64,000 bases of DNA from Sulfolobales archaeon (GTDB lineage: Archaea; Thermoproteota; Thermoprotei_A; Sulfolobales; AG1), in the NCBI GenBank assembly GCA_038881635.1, contig JAVZPJ010000006.1, positions 21,010-85,009 of the forward strand, in the 5' to 3' direction. Numbering within the stretch: position 1 is the first letter of the stretch; each line of letters opens with the position of its first letter. A program made the position numbers and the translations under genes. The notes below the pieces were generated by a model that saw nothing but the letters and a program-made list of their open reading frames with translations, was not told the origin of the DNA and searched no databases. Of the stretch, positions 16,452 through 26,275 are shown in pieces.

Positions 16452-18197
16452 CTAGTCGTGAATGAATAGAAGCTGTGCTATTCTCTTGCTGGCTTTCATG
16501 ATCTTAGCAAATCCAATTCTAATAAGCTGATATATTTGATCTCTTGTTTCTAGTATGCTCTTCTCAACATATCCTCTTCTTCTCTTCATTCTAAGTCCTT
16601 CTGGTACATATAGTTCTGAAGGAATCCTCTCTCTACCAATCCACTGAATGATCTGTAGCTTCAGTTTTCTAGCGGTATCAAGATCTCTAGATATGATCTT
16701 AGCTCTATAAGTGTTTTCATCGATTCTATTCAGAATCTCTATATTAGCTAGCTCCATAAGTCTTACTCTCTTCAGATCCTCAAGATCTCTTCTCTGAACA
16801 TATACAAAGAAACCTTTATCATCTCGATCCACGCATAATCTCCTGGATCCAAGACTGCTATTGCTCGGGTGATACGGTATGTCGTTGCAAAGATCTTCTG
16901 AAGCATCTTCTAGATATATTTTCACAGGATCTTCTACATAGAAGATCCTCCTACTTATGCTATCAATATTCTTCCTATTAACAGCCGCTATAACATCCCA
17001 TGAGATAGTTGCATCGCTAGGTTTCACACCTGTTTCAAGTATGATCTCTTTCACAGTCTCAGGAAGGATCCCTCTCTCTCTTAAACTTGCCAGAGTTCCA
17101 AACCTAGGATCTGAGAATCCTTTGAATTTACCTGGATATCTCTCGAGCAAGCTCTTAATTTTAGACTTGCTCAGTATAAATCCCTCAAGCTTGATCCTTC
17201 CATGAGATATAACTACAGGATATCTCCAGCCCATGTGATTATAGAGGAACATCTGCTTAATAGTATTCTGAGAATGCTCTCTACCTCTGAATATATGAGT
17301 CACACCCATAAGATGATCATCTACAGCAGCAGCGAAATTATATGTAGGCCACGCCACATATCTAGATCCTGTTATAGGGTGAGGGTTCTTATCAGTATCT
17401 ATTATTCTGAAAGCTATCCAATCTATAACGCTAGGATCTGGATGACTTAGATCTGTTTTGATTCTGAGCACTGCTTCACCCTCTGAAAAACCTCCTGATA
17501 TCATTCTATCGAAGAGTTCTAGGTTCTTGTAAGGATCTGAATCTCTGTAGGGAGAAGGTTTTCTCTCTATCTTAAGTTTTCTAAACTCTTCTCCAGGGAG
17601 GAGATCCACGTAAGCTCCGCCTCTCTCAATGATCTTTCTAGCAGTCTCATAATAGATCTCCATTCTAAGACTTTGAATATACTCTTCATCCCACCAAATA
17701 CCTAGCCATCTGAGATCTTCTTTTATGATCTTATACGCCTCAGGCATAGGTTTTTTAAGTCTTGGATCGGTGTCCTCGAATCTTAGAATCATCTTACCAC
17801 GATAGATCTCATGAGCATATACGTGAGACAATAGCGCAGGTCTTGCATTCCCTAGATGAAGTACGAAATCAGGGTTTGGAGCGAATCTTGTGACAACATA
17901 GTTATCATGTACCTCGGGTAGTTGCGGTAGTGTTTTCTTCTCTTCTCTTCTCATCTGAGGTTCTGCACCTATCTCTTCTAACAGCTTGATCTGCTCTTCA
18001 ATACTCATAGAATTAACTCTTGAGATGATCTCATTAACCTTAGAAGCGATCTCTCTAGCTCTGGATCTAAGCTCCTGTCTTTCTCCTAGCACCTTATTTA
18101 TCACAGGACCTGGAGAAGCTTTACCACCATGTTTTACAGCATTTTCTAGAGCGTGTCTAAGTATTATCTTCTCGATCTCATCATATGATGTACTCAT
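16452..18197 (-). CDS. gltX: Glutamyl-tRNA synthetase (archaeal type)
   Basis: 581 residues, class I synthetase. After an archaeal N-terminal helical extension (about 1-100) the HIGH-like motif reads VLHLGNARPAL (about 115) and the KMSKS-like motif FILSKSK (about 340). The C-terminal half is a beta-barrel anticodon domain as in GlnRS/archaeal GluRS. In archaea it charges both tRNA-Glu and tRNA-Gln, the latter corrected by GatDE. Start ATG overlaps the stop of the upstream DUF2118 gene (ATGA overlap), so they are co-translated. Confidence 0.94.
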   Translation of the reverse strand: MSTSYDEIEKIILRHALENAVKHGGKASPGPVINKVLGERQELRSRAREIASKVNEIISRVNSMSIEEQIKLLEEIGAEPQMRREEKKTLPQLPEVHDNYVVTRFAPNPDFVLHLGNARPALLSHVYAHEIYRGKMILRFEDTDPRLKKPMPEAYKIIKEDLRWLGIWWDEEYIQSLRMEIYYETARKIIERGGAYVDLLPGEEFRKLKIERKPSPYRDSDPYKNLELFDRMISGGFSEGEAVLRIKTDLSHPDPSVIDWIAFRIIDTDKNPHPITGSRYVAWPTYNFAAAVDDHLMGVTHIFRGREHSQNTIKQMFLYNHMGWRYPVVISHGRIKLEGFILSKSKIKSLLERYPGKFKGFSDPRFGTLASLRERGILPETVKEIILETGVKPSDATISWDVIAAVNRKNIDSISRRIFYVEDPVKIYLEDASEDLCNDIPYHPSNSSLGSRRLCVDRDDKGFFVYVQRRDLEDLKRVRLMELANIEILNRIDENTYRAKIISRDLDTARKLKLQIIQWIGRERIPSELYVPEGLRMKRRRGYVEKSILETRDQIYQLIRIGFAKIMKASKRIAQLLFIHD

Positions 18198-18688
18198 CTA
18201 ATCTCAACTCTATCTAATGATATTTTTTCGGCAAGTATTATAATAACACTGCTATAATCTTCTTCAAGCATGTTCGAGATGTAGATCACAACACCTTCGA
18301 GAGGAGATCTATATGTTCTGAACTCGCCTTTTCTAGTTAATATTTGAGCTATCCTAGATCCTTCTTTGATCTCTTCCCCCTCAGAAACCAGGGTTGTTAC
18401 ATATGATCCTTTTAATATGAGAGCTTTAAGAGAAGCACCTGATGGAACTAACAAGCCGTAGCTTGATCTGGGAGGTACTACCACAAATGATCTACTGCTC
18501 AGACTTCTCTCAGAATCATAGAAGTACTTGTAAGCTTCTTCATAAGGCTTTTCAACATAGCATTTCGAACATTCTCCACAGCCATGTCCCAAGATCTTAG
18601 CATCTTGGTCTAGACAGTAGCAATGCTCGGGATCTCTAACATCCTCGCAAAGGCTTTCGAGAAGTATGTAGGGATATTCAGATACCAA
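18194..18688 (-). CDS. DUF2118 protein with lipoyl-like barrel
   Basis: 164 residues. The N-terminal third is Cys-rich (CEDVRDPEHCYCLD near 14-27; CGECSKCYVE near 37-46), suggesting a metal or Fe-S site. The C-terminal part (about 75-150) has the strand-turn pattern of a biotin/lipoyl-like hammerhead (SEGEEIKEGSRIAQI... SPLEGVVIYI) but lacks the modified Lys. It fits the archaeal DUF2118 family, function unknown. TTG start 5 bases after the polyprenyl synthase stop; overlaps gltX. Confidence 0.65.
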   Translation of the reverse strand: MVSEYPYILLESLCEDVRDPEHCYCLDQDAKILGHGCGECSKCYVEKPYEEAYKYFYDSERSLSSRSFVVVPPRSSYGLLVPSGASLKALILKGSYVTTLVSEGEEIKEGSRIAQILTRKGEFRTYRSPLEGVVIYISNMLEEDYSSVIIILAEKISLDRVEIR

Positions 18689-18693
18689 TAAAA

Positions 18694-19692
18694 CTACCTC
18701 TCTCTATATACGAGTCTTGAAGTGAGATCTCTGATCATGTCAATATACTGAGGATTCTTAGAAGAAGATCCTAGAATATCTAGCATTTTGAAGGCTTTCT
18801 CAGCATATATCTTAATAAGCTCCTCAGCTCTTCTAACGCCTCCATATGATATTATAAGATCTCTAGCTCTTAGGAGATCCTCTTGAGAAGAATTCTTATT
18901 TCCGATCACATTCAATAGAAATCTCCTATCATTCTCACTAGCTTCTCTAATCGCGTGGATCACCATTATAGTTCTCTTACCCTCCCTAAGATCGTTGAGA
19001 ACAGGTTTTCCAGTCACCTTAGGATCTCCTAGAAGCCCTATTATATCATCTCTAATCTGAAATGCTATGCCAGCATACTCGGCATAGCTAGTACTATTTT
19101 CAAGATCTCTTTCACTAGATTCTCCGAGTAGCACTCCTATGCCTGCTGATGCTATGAATAGAGATGCTGTCTTCCTATAAACCATGTTAATATACTGATC
19201 CTCTGAAACTTCTGAGAAGGTTGGTAGAGTAAGATCCAGTGCCTGACCTTCGGCAACTATCTCGGAAGCTCTGTTAAGAAGATCTATTATTCTGACAAGT
19301 TTATCAGGTGAGATTCTATCTCTCAATTTAAGAAGAGATCTATAGGCTTTAGCATATAGATAGTCTCCAGCTAGTATAGCCATAGGCTCTCCATAGACAA
19401 CATGCGTTGTAGGAACACCTCTTCTCATCTCATCTCTATCCATGATATCATCATGAACTAGTGTGAAGTTATGAAGAATCTCTATAGCAGCTCCTGCCAG
19501 AGCTGCTGAATCAAGATCTCCTCCGAATGCTCCAGCGAATAGTCCTAGCATGAGAGGTCTGAGCCTCTTCCCCCCAGCTTTAATCAGATGTTTTGAAGCT
19601 AGCTCGAGTATTCTGATATCGCATGATATGATCTCCTCTATATGCTTTTCAACCATAGGTATGAATCTTCTGGCGAAGTCTTCATAGTTCAA
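18694..19692 (-). CDS. Short-chain isoprenyl diphosphate synthase (GGPP/FGPP synthase)
   Basis: 332 residues, trans-polyprenyl synthase fold. First Asp-rich motif HDDIMDRDEMRRG at about 82, second motif FQIRDDIIG at about 213, and KAGGKRLRP near 40 for IPP binding. It condenses IPP with allylic diphosphates to make the C20/C25 chains of archaeal ether lipids. The residues before the first motif (LHNFTLV) have an aromatic at the chain-length position, consistent with a C20-class product, but this is inference. TTG start; head gene of the gltX operon. Confidence 0.9.
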   Translation of the reverse strand: MNYEDFARRFIPMVEKHIEEIISCDIRILELASKHLIKAGGKRLRPLMLGLFAGAFGGDLDSAALAGAAIEILHNFTLVHDDIMDRDEMRRGVPTTHVVYGEPMAILAGDYLYAKAYRSLLKLRDRISPDKLVRIIDLLNRASEIVAEGQALDLTLPTFSEVSEDQYINMVYRKTASLFIASAGIGVLLGESSERDLENSTSYAEYAGIAFQIRDDIIGLLGDPKVTGKPVLNDLREGKRTIMVIHAIREASENDRRFLLNVIGNKNSSQEDLLRARDLIISYGGVRRAEELIKIYAEKAFKMLDILGSSSKNPQYIDMIRDLTSRLVYRER

Positions 19693-19773
19693 ACTATATC
19701 ACAATAGATTGTTAGATAAGCTGTTCATAAATGAAGATCTGTTGTCTATATCTTTTTATCTTTATTAATTACA

Positions 19774-19787
19774 TAGGTGGTATAGTG
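19774..19787 (+). promoter_or_regulatory. Ribosome-binding site fixing the corA start
   Basis: TAGGTGG at 19774-19780 lies 4 bases before GTG 19785. An in-frame ATG at 19731 would place AT-rich promoter-like sequence inside the protein, so GTG 19785 is taken as the start. Confidence 0.55.
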
Positions 19788-20669
19788 AGCTTCAAAGGAT
19801 TCTTTAGAATGATCTTAGGAGAGGATTATAAGAATCTAAGTGAAAAAGATCTTTCAGAGATCATTGGAGATCACCTGAGATACCTAGGAGACGGGTATTG
19901 CGAGCATGAGAAAAACATGATAATATGCTCTCTAACAGCTCCAGAACTTGATGAGAGTTCTATGATTAGAGATCTGCATAGATTACTCATGATTTTAGAG
20001 CGATCAGAAGACAAGCTCTATCTCTATATAGATGCTGGCATCAACAGCATTACTCCACATGAGATCATCAAGAGGATAGAAGGCTTAAGCTCTACAGGAG
20101 AGGTTTTTCAGAAGATTCTCGAATATGTTGCTGAGGAATATCAAAGAGCTATTAATAAGATTGGTGAGAGAATTGATCTGGTTGAAGAGTTAATCGAGAG
20201 AGAAGAACTTGAAGAAGTGATTCGAGAAACTCATGATATTAGAAGAAATCTTATCATGATGAGAAGACATATGAGAAACTTTCTAGGAATGCTTAGAGAG
20301 ATATACGGCGACCAGAGGATCTTATCATACCTGCCGAAGCCTCAGAGAGTATTTGAATTAGTAGATGAGATTTCTATAGCGATAGAGATGAGCGAGATAT
20401 ATAGAGAGACTATATCAAGTATTAGAGAGATCCATGCATCACTTCTAGGACTTAAACTTAATGAAGTGGTTAAGAGGCTTACAGCGATAACAGTGGTTCT
20501 AATGCTACCAACACTAATAGCATCTATATACGGTATGAACTTTGATACCTCAAAACCTCTAAACATGCCTGAGCTGTCATGGGGTTTTGGATATATCTAT
20601 GCTCTGTCTCTAATGCTTGTATCATCTATAGTAGGTTATATGGTTCTCAGACTTAAGAAATGGATCTAG
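19785..20669 (+). CDS. CorA-family divalent cation channel
   Basis: About 294 residues. A cytoplasmic N-terminal alpha/beta domain and long coiled helices (about 120-225) lead to two C-terminal TM helices; the CorA signature GMN appears as SIYGMNFD at the end of TM1. The final RLKKWI gives the basic tail. The family moves Mg2+, Co2+ or Zn2+ as a pentamer. Start GTG 19785 is chosen from its ribosome-binding site. Divergent from the polyprenyl synthase operon. Confidence 0.85.
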   Translation: MSFKGFFRMILGEDYKNLSEKDLSEIIGDHLRYLGDGYCEHEKNMIICSLTAPELDESSMIRDLHRLLMILERSEDKLYLYIDAGINSITPHEIIKRIEGLSSTGEVFQKILEYVAEEYQRAINKIGERIDLVEELIEREELEEVIRETHDIRRNLIMMRRHMRNFLGMLREIYGDQRILSYLPKPQRVFELVDEISIAIEMSEIYRETISSIREIHASLLGLKLNEVVKRLTAITVVLMLPTLIASIYGMNFDTSKPLNMPELSWGFGYIYALSLMLVSSIVGYMVLRLKKWI

Positions 20670-20673
20670 TTTT

Positions 20674-21252
20674 TCAGCTTACTCTCTTAAGATATGAGAT
20701 CTCATACTTCTCTCCTGCGATCAGTTCGAGCAGTTCTTCAGAGATGAGAGGTTTATCTCCTGCTAGAGGATAGGCGTAGGGTAGCATGATCTCGTGGATC
20801 ATATTATCTATGGTTCTCTTTATAATTACTCCAAACACTACCGGTATGTCTCTTAATCTTCTTCCTCTCCATATCTCTCTAGCTATGTACACGCTTCCAT
20901 CTATAGAGAATTGATATACTCCTATATTCCTCTTCAAAGCCTGAGGAAATCTATCTGAGAGAAGCTTCTTAGTTCTTCCAAGAGGAGGATGGGTTCCTAG
21001 GATGCCTCCTATCACTACTCCTTCGCAAGATCTAAGATCTTCAGGTTTTAACTCTTCTTCAGCCTGGGGATCTAATATCACAACTTTTGAGACATCCACC
21101 ACCTCGTAAAATCTCTTCCTAGTACTAGGCAGGCCGGAAATTTCAACTCCTGTGATAAGAAGATCCTCGCCAGCTATAGCATAGCTATGTCTATACTCCG
21201 CTAGAATCCATCTACCTACATTTTCTTCTAAATGTTCTATGATGATCTTCAT
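20674..21252 (-). CDS. SPOUT-class methyltransferase, SFM1/DUF431-like
   Basis: 192 residues. VVIGGILGTHPPLGRTKKL (about 86-104), RNIGVYQFSIDGSVYIAREI (about 113) and DIPVVFG are the hallmark blocks of the SFM1/RNA_Me_trans family, SAM-dependent SPOUT enzymes; the yeast member methylates an Arg of ribosomal protein uS3. Archaeal members are little studied and may modify ribosomal protein or RNA. Converges with corA, 4 bases apart. Confidence 0.72.
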   Translation of the reverse strand: MKIIIEHLEENVGRWILAEYRHSYAIAGEDLLITGVEISGLPSTRKRFYEVVDVSKVVILDPQAEEELKPEDLRSCEGVVIGGILGTHPPLGRTKKLLSDRFPQALKRNIGVYQFSIDGSVYIAREIWRGRRLRDIPVVFGVIIKRTIDNMIHEIMLPYAYPLAGDKPLISEELLELIAGEKYEISYLKRVS

Positions 21253-21297
21253 ATTATCTCAGCCCAGATATGATATCTAGAATATTAACTTAGGGGT

Positions 21298-21989
21298 TCA
21301 GCTCTTATATAAGTTTATATAAGTTGTTTTCATCGCCTCATATTTCTTCCCCTGCATCGGTCTTGGGATTGCACCACCCTTAGATGTGTTTAGGAGCATC
21401 CCTAAACCCCTACATCTTAAGTATCTATGAAATAGGTTTATACATGCGATCAAGTCTCTATCTCCTGTGAATCCGCATTTAGTGCATCTCATTATTCTAC
21501 CGCTATTATCTTTAACCTGCTTCCGCATCTCGAGCATTTTGATGATGTATTCATCGGGTTAACGTAGCTAACCAACAGTCTTCTCTCGAGAGCTTCATAG
21601 CTTATAGTGAATTGTATTTTTCTATAGAACCATAGTGATAGTTTTTTATTGAAATTACTACTTCTGTTGGCTCTATCTAATCTAGCTGTTAGTTTTCTGA
21701 GAACAGGTTTCTTACCATTATTCCTCTTACTAGATCTAACAACTGCTTTAGCGTATAAGTAGATCTGCTTAACATGATGTGCTCTAAAACCAAGCTCTCT
21801 AAGTTCTGAGTAGAATATCTTGTGTAGGGTTTTTATCGATGGTATCTCATCTAGATTCCAAACTCTGTCTACTACTAGTTGAACTGCATCACGATAGAGG
21901 TTAAGGAACTCGGTTAATGCTTTATAGTCATCGCTACTCTCGGGGAGAGCCTTCATCTTAAGAGTCTCAATAAGCTCTCCAACCCTCAT
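21298..21989 (-). pseudogene. tnpB: Decayed IS200/IS605-type tnpB (internal deletion plus frameshift)
   Basis: The 5' part (21492-21989) gives a TnpB N-terminus with LTARLD near residue 100, then jumps directly to the late LSLWFYRKIQF...NTSSKCSRCG region, so the middle RuvC portion with two catalytic acids has been lost. Within the zinc ribbon the frame shifts: CSRCGSRL runs into a stop, while the next frame (21298-21537) continues with KDNSGRIMRCTKCGFTGDRD, keeping two Cys and the last RuvC Asp. A normal TnpB is about 400 residues; about 240 remain. No tnpA neighbour is seen. Confidence 0.85.
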
Positions 21990-22057
21990 CGAGTAGCTCC
22001 CGTACTCAGTTACAGATAACAGAATTTGTCAGAATTTATAAAGATTCCTTTTTTTTT

Positions 22058-22216
22058 CTATACCTGGCGAGAGATAAGATAAAAGAATTCTACTTCGTAA
22101 AGTATAGCGTTATAAAGTATAGGAGAAGAGACTACATCCTCTACCTACTAGGAAGAGATAAGAAGATAAAATATCCCCACAGAAAAGAAATATACGTAAT
22201 AATCACAGAAGAATAA
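22058..22216 (+). other. Short coding-like relic without a usual start
   Basis: An open frame of about 52 codons follows a nine-T run. It reads KIKEFYFVKYSVIKYRRRDY and ends VIITEE, with a protein-like Lys/Tyr/Ile pattern, but its only plausible start is CTG 22064. It lies between the broken tnpB and thiI, so it may be debris from the same insertion. The rest of 21990-22355 shows nothing I can name. Confidence 0.2.
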
Positions 22217-22355
22217 ATAAAATAATATAAATCTATGTGAAAACCGAAACAGTTGCGTTAGGCATTTAGGAGAGAAGTTGATCGAAGATCTGTTGCTGGG
22301 ATGGTAGTACTTGGGATATCTAAGAGATCTTCTCATTACGTAGAGTATCTAAGCC

Positions 22356-23792
22356 CTAGAGATCTTGTTTGGAAGCGGAATCTCCGAATAATATTTTAAA
22401 ACCTCCTCTCAGACTATAGATCCTGTAACCTTCTCTCCTGAATTCCTGTGCTAGTACATGGCTTAACTCTCCCCTCTCACATAGAAGTATTATTGGTTTG
22501 TCTCTGAATTTTTCTATCATGCTCAGGTCATATATTCTGAAACCTTTGATCTCTTTTCCAACATATTTTCTGGTTATATCTATTAGAACAGCATCTTCTG
22601 GGATTCTATCTATCTCGATATCTCCTTGATAGAGTTTTTCAATCTCTTCTCTCCAGTCTCCATATATGTTCACCTCTACTATTTTTTCAGTAGTTCTTCT
22701 GAAAATCTCCTGATCTAGCTTGTTAAATTCTTCTAGAAAGGACTTCTCATCTACTTTCACAGGCACATAGGATCCTAGCCAGCATGTTTCTGGAACTCTC
22801 TCACATTTTTCATATAATCCGATTTCTCTAGAGATCCTTATTATATCATCTTTGCTTAATCCGATCACGGGTCTTAGAATCATTATATCAAGGTTTTTTG
22901 AAGAAGCTATCAGATTAGATATGGTCTGGCTATTAGCTTCCCAAATACTCTCTCCAGTTGCTATAGATTTATACCCGAACTTTTTCGCGATCTCTGAAGC
23001 TATTAGATACATAGATCTTTTTAGAGAGATCTGCCAGTAAGCAGGTTTGATTTTTCTTCTTATCTCTCTAATAGTCTCAGCTATATCAGCTATAAATACT
23101 CTAGCATTATAACCTATAGACCATCTTCTGAGAAGTTCCTCGGCAACCTCCAGAGATCTCTTCATGGTTTCTAGAGTTCCCATTTTAAAATAAAGCAGAT
23201 CTACAGGAGATCCTCTTCTCATTAGAAGCCATGCTGAAACCGTTGAATCAAAACCTCCCGAGAATAGAAGAAGAATATTCTCAGAAGATCTCAGTGGAAG
23301 ACCTCCAAATCCTCTAACTCTCCTACCCGAGGAAGATATGAAAGCTTTCTCACCACGTATCTCCACATAGACCTCTATCTCGGGCTTCTCCAGATCTACT
23401 AAACCTCCATATCTTCTGAGAGCCTCTCCAACGATCCTAGCAACATCTATAGAGGTGAAGCTGTGGCTTCCGATTCTTCTAACTCTCACAGCAAATCTCT
23501 TTCCAGGTATAATACCACTGAATCTCTCACTGATAAACGAGGAGAGTTCTTCGAGATTCTTGAAATCTATTACATCAACTTCTAAAACCTCGTGGACTCC
23601 AAATACTCTGGCAATAGATTCAGAGATATCTGAGCATCCCTCTACAAGGATTCTACCGCTATCAATTTTTCTAACATTTCCGCATTCTCTTACAAGACTC
23701 TCTAGATTCTCTATTAGAATCTTCTCAAGAAGTTTTCTTCGAGAACCTTTTAAAGCTATCTCTCCAGAAACTCTTACGAGATACCTGCTCAA
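22356..23792 (-). CDS. thiI: tRNA 4-thiouridine synthase ThiI with C-terminal rhodanese domain
   Basis: 478 residues. An N-terminal ferredoxin-like/THUMP region (about 1-170) is followed by a PP-loop ATPase with LFSGGFDSTVSAW (about 180) and the conserved late Cys in PETCWLGSYVPV (about 337). Residues about 385-478 form a rhodanese-like domain with the active-site loop LLCERGELS (about 440). It adenylates U8 of tRNA and transfers persulfide sulfur; it may also feed thiazole synthesis. TTG start in an ATATTGAGC context. Many archaeal ThiI proteins lack the rhodanese domain. Confidence 0.9.
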   Translation of the reverse strand: MSRYLVRVSGEIALKGSRRKLLEKILIENLESLVRECGNVRKIDSGRILVEGCSDISESIARVFGVHEVLEVDVIDFKNLEELSSFISERFSGIIPGKRFAVRVRRIGSHSFTSIDVARIVGEALRRYGGLVDLEKPEIEVYVEIRGEKAFISSSGRRVRGFGGLPLRSSENILLLFSGGFDSTVSAWLLMRRGSPVDLLYFKMGTLETMKRSLEVAEELLRRWSIGYNARVFIADIAETIREIRRKIKPAYWQISLKRSMYLIASEIAKKFGYKSIATGESIWEANSQTISNLIASSKNLDIMILRPVIGLSKDDIIRISREIGLYEKCERVPETCWLGSYVPVKVDEKSFLEEFNKLDQEIFRRTTEKIVEVNIYGDWREEIEKLYQGDIEIDRIPEDAVLIDITRKYVGKEIKGFRIYDLSMIEKFRDKPIILLCERGELSHVLAQEFRREGYRIYSLRGGFKILFGDSASKQDL

Positions 23793-24130
23793 TATCTACC
23801 CAGAAATAATACATCTGCTGAGAAGGTAATAACCTGCAAGCTTCAACATATTTACACAAGATCTATGAAGATCTGTAGGAATCTAGAATGGTAAGAGGTA
23901 GAACCAGATTGAAAAACCATGGAGATCTTAAGCTCTCCTCCCGATATATCCTGGCACCTCTAATTAGGTGAGGATGCCTAAAATAACCTCATTGAAGCAC
24001 TTATGAACATGAATCAAGAGAGATCTACTGTTTAAGAAATGTAGAAATATTCTTTATCTAACTAAGAAGATAGGAAAACATAAGCATTGGAATAATCGTT
24101 GGAAGCTGCGGTTGTGGGAGTGGATCTAGT
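23793..24130. other. 338-base intergenic region, nothing definite
   Basis: Divergent spacer between thiI and the transporter gene. It is AT-rich and must hold both promoters. I see no RNA gene, repeat or convincing small ORF. Confidence 0.5.
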
Positions 24131-25456
24131 ATGAAGATTGAGAAGGCTTTCTTCTTTATAGAAGCACTTACCGGAGGTTTCTACGTCTCTATAACTAGGA
24201 CAATGTTTATACCGATGCTAGCCTACTACGGCTACCCTCTTGATCAAATATCTTATATTGTGATGGCCTCGGGAGTTCTAGGCATAGCTTTATCCATGCT
24301 CATGTATAGATATCCTGAGATTATTTCGAAAAGTCCTAAGCTTCTTCTAGTTCTAACTCATTTTCTAGAGAGAGTTCTATGGTTTTCACTACCATTCCTC
24401 CTAGACCAGCCTCTAATCCTCTCCATAGTCTATGGCATGGCTCAGAGTATAACAATTCCCGTAGGTGTTCTTCTAAACTACTCTATGCTAGTTTTATTCC
24501 CTGAAGAGAAGGATTTCACAGATCTCACTATTCTCAGAACTGCCGGAGGATCTGCATCTTCGGTTCTAGGTCTTATCATAGGAGTTTATGCGACAGCTTT
24601 CATAGAACCTCCCTCGGTATATGAATTCCTCTATTTCATAAGCTTTATGATAGGTATTCTAGGAACTCTCTCTATATCACCACTCAGAGTAGATTCGATC
24701 GTTAGTCTTTCTAGAACTTCTGCTAGTGAGATATCGAGAGAAGAAATAGAAATCAGCAAGATCAATACTTTCACAATGCTCTCTCTAATGAATATAGGCG
24801 CCAACATACTAGGTATTGCATGGACTCCTCTTCTGAAGAATCTAGGAGCTCCACTCAGCATTCCAGTAGCCTTAGGTCTTGTAGGAAGTATCGGAGGAGT
24901 TATAGGACCCTACCTATGGAAGGGTTTTAGAATGTATCTAGTAGCTATGATGATCAACGCTCTAACAGTTCTTCTCATACCTCTGACCACACCTGTATAT
25001 ATTCATCTACTATACTCTTTCATCCTCTCCGCAACATTTGTAGGCGCGAACTTGATCGGTGTCAGCATATACTCTAGATACGTCAGATCTATAGGTATCG
25101 TAAGAGCATCAACCTTTCTCACAGCTTCTACAGCTGTTGGAATGCTTATATCATCATTCGTAGGAGTACTAGTGAGAGGAGATATAACTCTAGCTCTTAT
25201 AATAAGCTCTATAGCTAGATTCCTTGCAGTCTTAGTAGCAGTTCTAGCCATACCAGAGACAGCTCTGATACCTAGAGAGATTGCGGTGGGTTATGCTAGA
25301 CTTGTCTACTCTACCACACTTCTAGGATACACATTCGCTGTAGAAACTTCGATAAGAACTCTGAAGATCACGCTACAGATAATAGGTATCGTAATCCTCA
25401 TAGTACTTGTATTCCTTATATACAGGATTGGATTTATTCTCTATAAGGGTGTATAG
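24131..25456 (+). CDS. MFS-like multi-span transporter
   Basis: 441 residues, 11-12 predicted TM helices, with the pattern of the major facilitator superfamily: a halfway cytoplasmic loop near 195-215 (REEIEISKIN) separating two six-helix bundles, and Gly/Ala-rich helices such as RTAGGSASSVLGLIIG near 137. The classical MFS loop 2-3 motif is weak. No substrate can be assigned. The following two genes also encode membrane proteins, and the next start overlaps this stop by 8 bases, so an operon is likely. Confidence 0.6.
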   Translation: MKIEKAFFFIEALTGGFYVSITRTMFIPMLAYYGYPLDQISYIVMASGVLGIALSMLMYRYPEIISKSPKLLLVLTHFLERVLWFSLPFLLDQPLILSIVYGMAQSITIPVGVLLNYSMLVLFPEEKDFTDLTILRTAGGSASSVLGLIIGVYATAFIEPPSVYEFLYFISFMIGILGTLSISPLRVDSIVSLSRTSASEISREEIEISKINTFTMLSLMNIGANILGIAWTPLLKNLGAPLSIPVALGLVGSIGGVIGPYLWKGFRMYLVAMMINALTVLLIPLTTPVYIHLLYSFILSATFVGANLIGVSIYSRYVRSIGIVRASTFLTASTAVGMLISSFVGVLVRGDITLALIISSIARFLAVLVAVLAIPETALIPREIAVGYARLVYSTTLLGYTFAVETSIRTLKITLQIIGIVILIVLVFLIYRIGFILYKGV

Positions 25457-26174
25457 TATTACAAGCCTCTCTATAATTGGTATAGATCTTGAGGCGATAT
25501 CTAATACCAGCTCTGTCAGAGGTTTTCTTGAGAATCTCTCGATAGAAATACTCAGAGACCTTCTCATAATTCTACCTCAGATCATTGTATCAGTGATCAT
25601 AGCTTTCATATTTATAGTTCTCACAAGACCTATTAATAGATTCGTAAGAGGAATACTTAAATGGAGTGGTGTAGAAGAAGCTTATAAGAAGATCTCTCCA
25701 GAAACTCCAAGAATACCTCTCTCAGATCTCGCAATAGTAGTGGTAGACATAGGCTTATTCCTATTAGCTTCAACACTGATCCTTAGAATATTCACTCAAT
25801 ATGATCCGACGCTTGTAAGCAGTATCATAGAAACTCTATGGAGATTCGGTAGCTTCATAATAGTAATGCTACTATTTCTAACAGGCTTAGATCTTATCAT
25901 AAGAATAACTAATTTCGAGAGAAAGACAGAGACTTTATTCTATCTACTAGCATTATTCCTAGGCATAGCTCTTATAATAGATCTAACAAATCTATCTCCA
26001 TCAATTAAAACAGCTGTATCTCAGGGTATTTCGGTGGGCATTGGAATCTCTATAAGCATTTTCATCATCTGGATCTTCTTTGGAGAATATATTGAAAGAT
26101 ATCTATCTCTAAAAGAGAATAAGAGAAACTCCGAGGATAACTCACACTCGGAATCTCGTAGAGATCTGAGGTAG
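25449..26174 (+). CDS. Membrane protein resembling the TM portion of a small-conductance channel
   Basis: 241 residues with four to five TM helices (about 35-58, 90-115, 125-150, 160-178, 190-215), and a charged C-terminal tail. The helices LPQIIVSVIIAFIFIVLTRPINRFVRGILKW resemble the membrane part of MscS relatives, and a true MscS gene follows, but no MscS beta-domain is present. GTG 25449, overlapping the upstream stop, is preferred to an ATG at 25407 that would overlap by 50 bases. It may be a partner subunit or a degraded paralogue. Confidence 0.5.
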   Translation: MYSITSLSIIGIDLEAISNTSSVRGFLENLSIEILRDLLIILPQIIVSVIIAFIFIVLTRPINRFVRGILKWSGVEEAYKKISPETPRIPLSDLAIVVVDIGLFLLASTLILRIFTQYDPTLVSSIIETLWRFGSFIIVMLLFLTGLDLIIRITNFERKTETLFYLLALFLGIALIIDLTNLSPSIKTAVSQGISVGIGISISIFIIWIFFGEYIERYLSLKENKRNSEDNSHSESRRDLR

Positions 26175-26275
26175 TGAGTTATATCATTCTGAGATCTGGT
26201 TGAAGATCAAGATCTGCGAAGAGGTTTTCAAGTTAATAATATTCCATAAATTATATAGCTTGTGGAGAAAAAGAT

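Noticed and set aside
22051..22057. Nine-T run as a terminator
   Set aside because: No plus-strand gene ends upstream; the neighbouring tnpB remnant runs on the minus strand.
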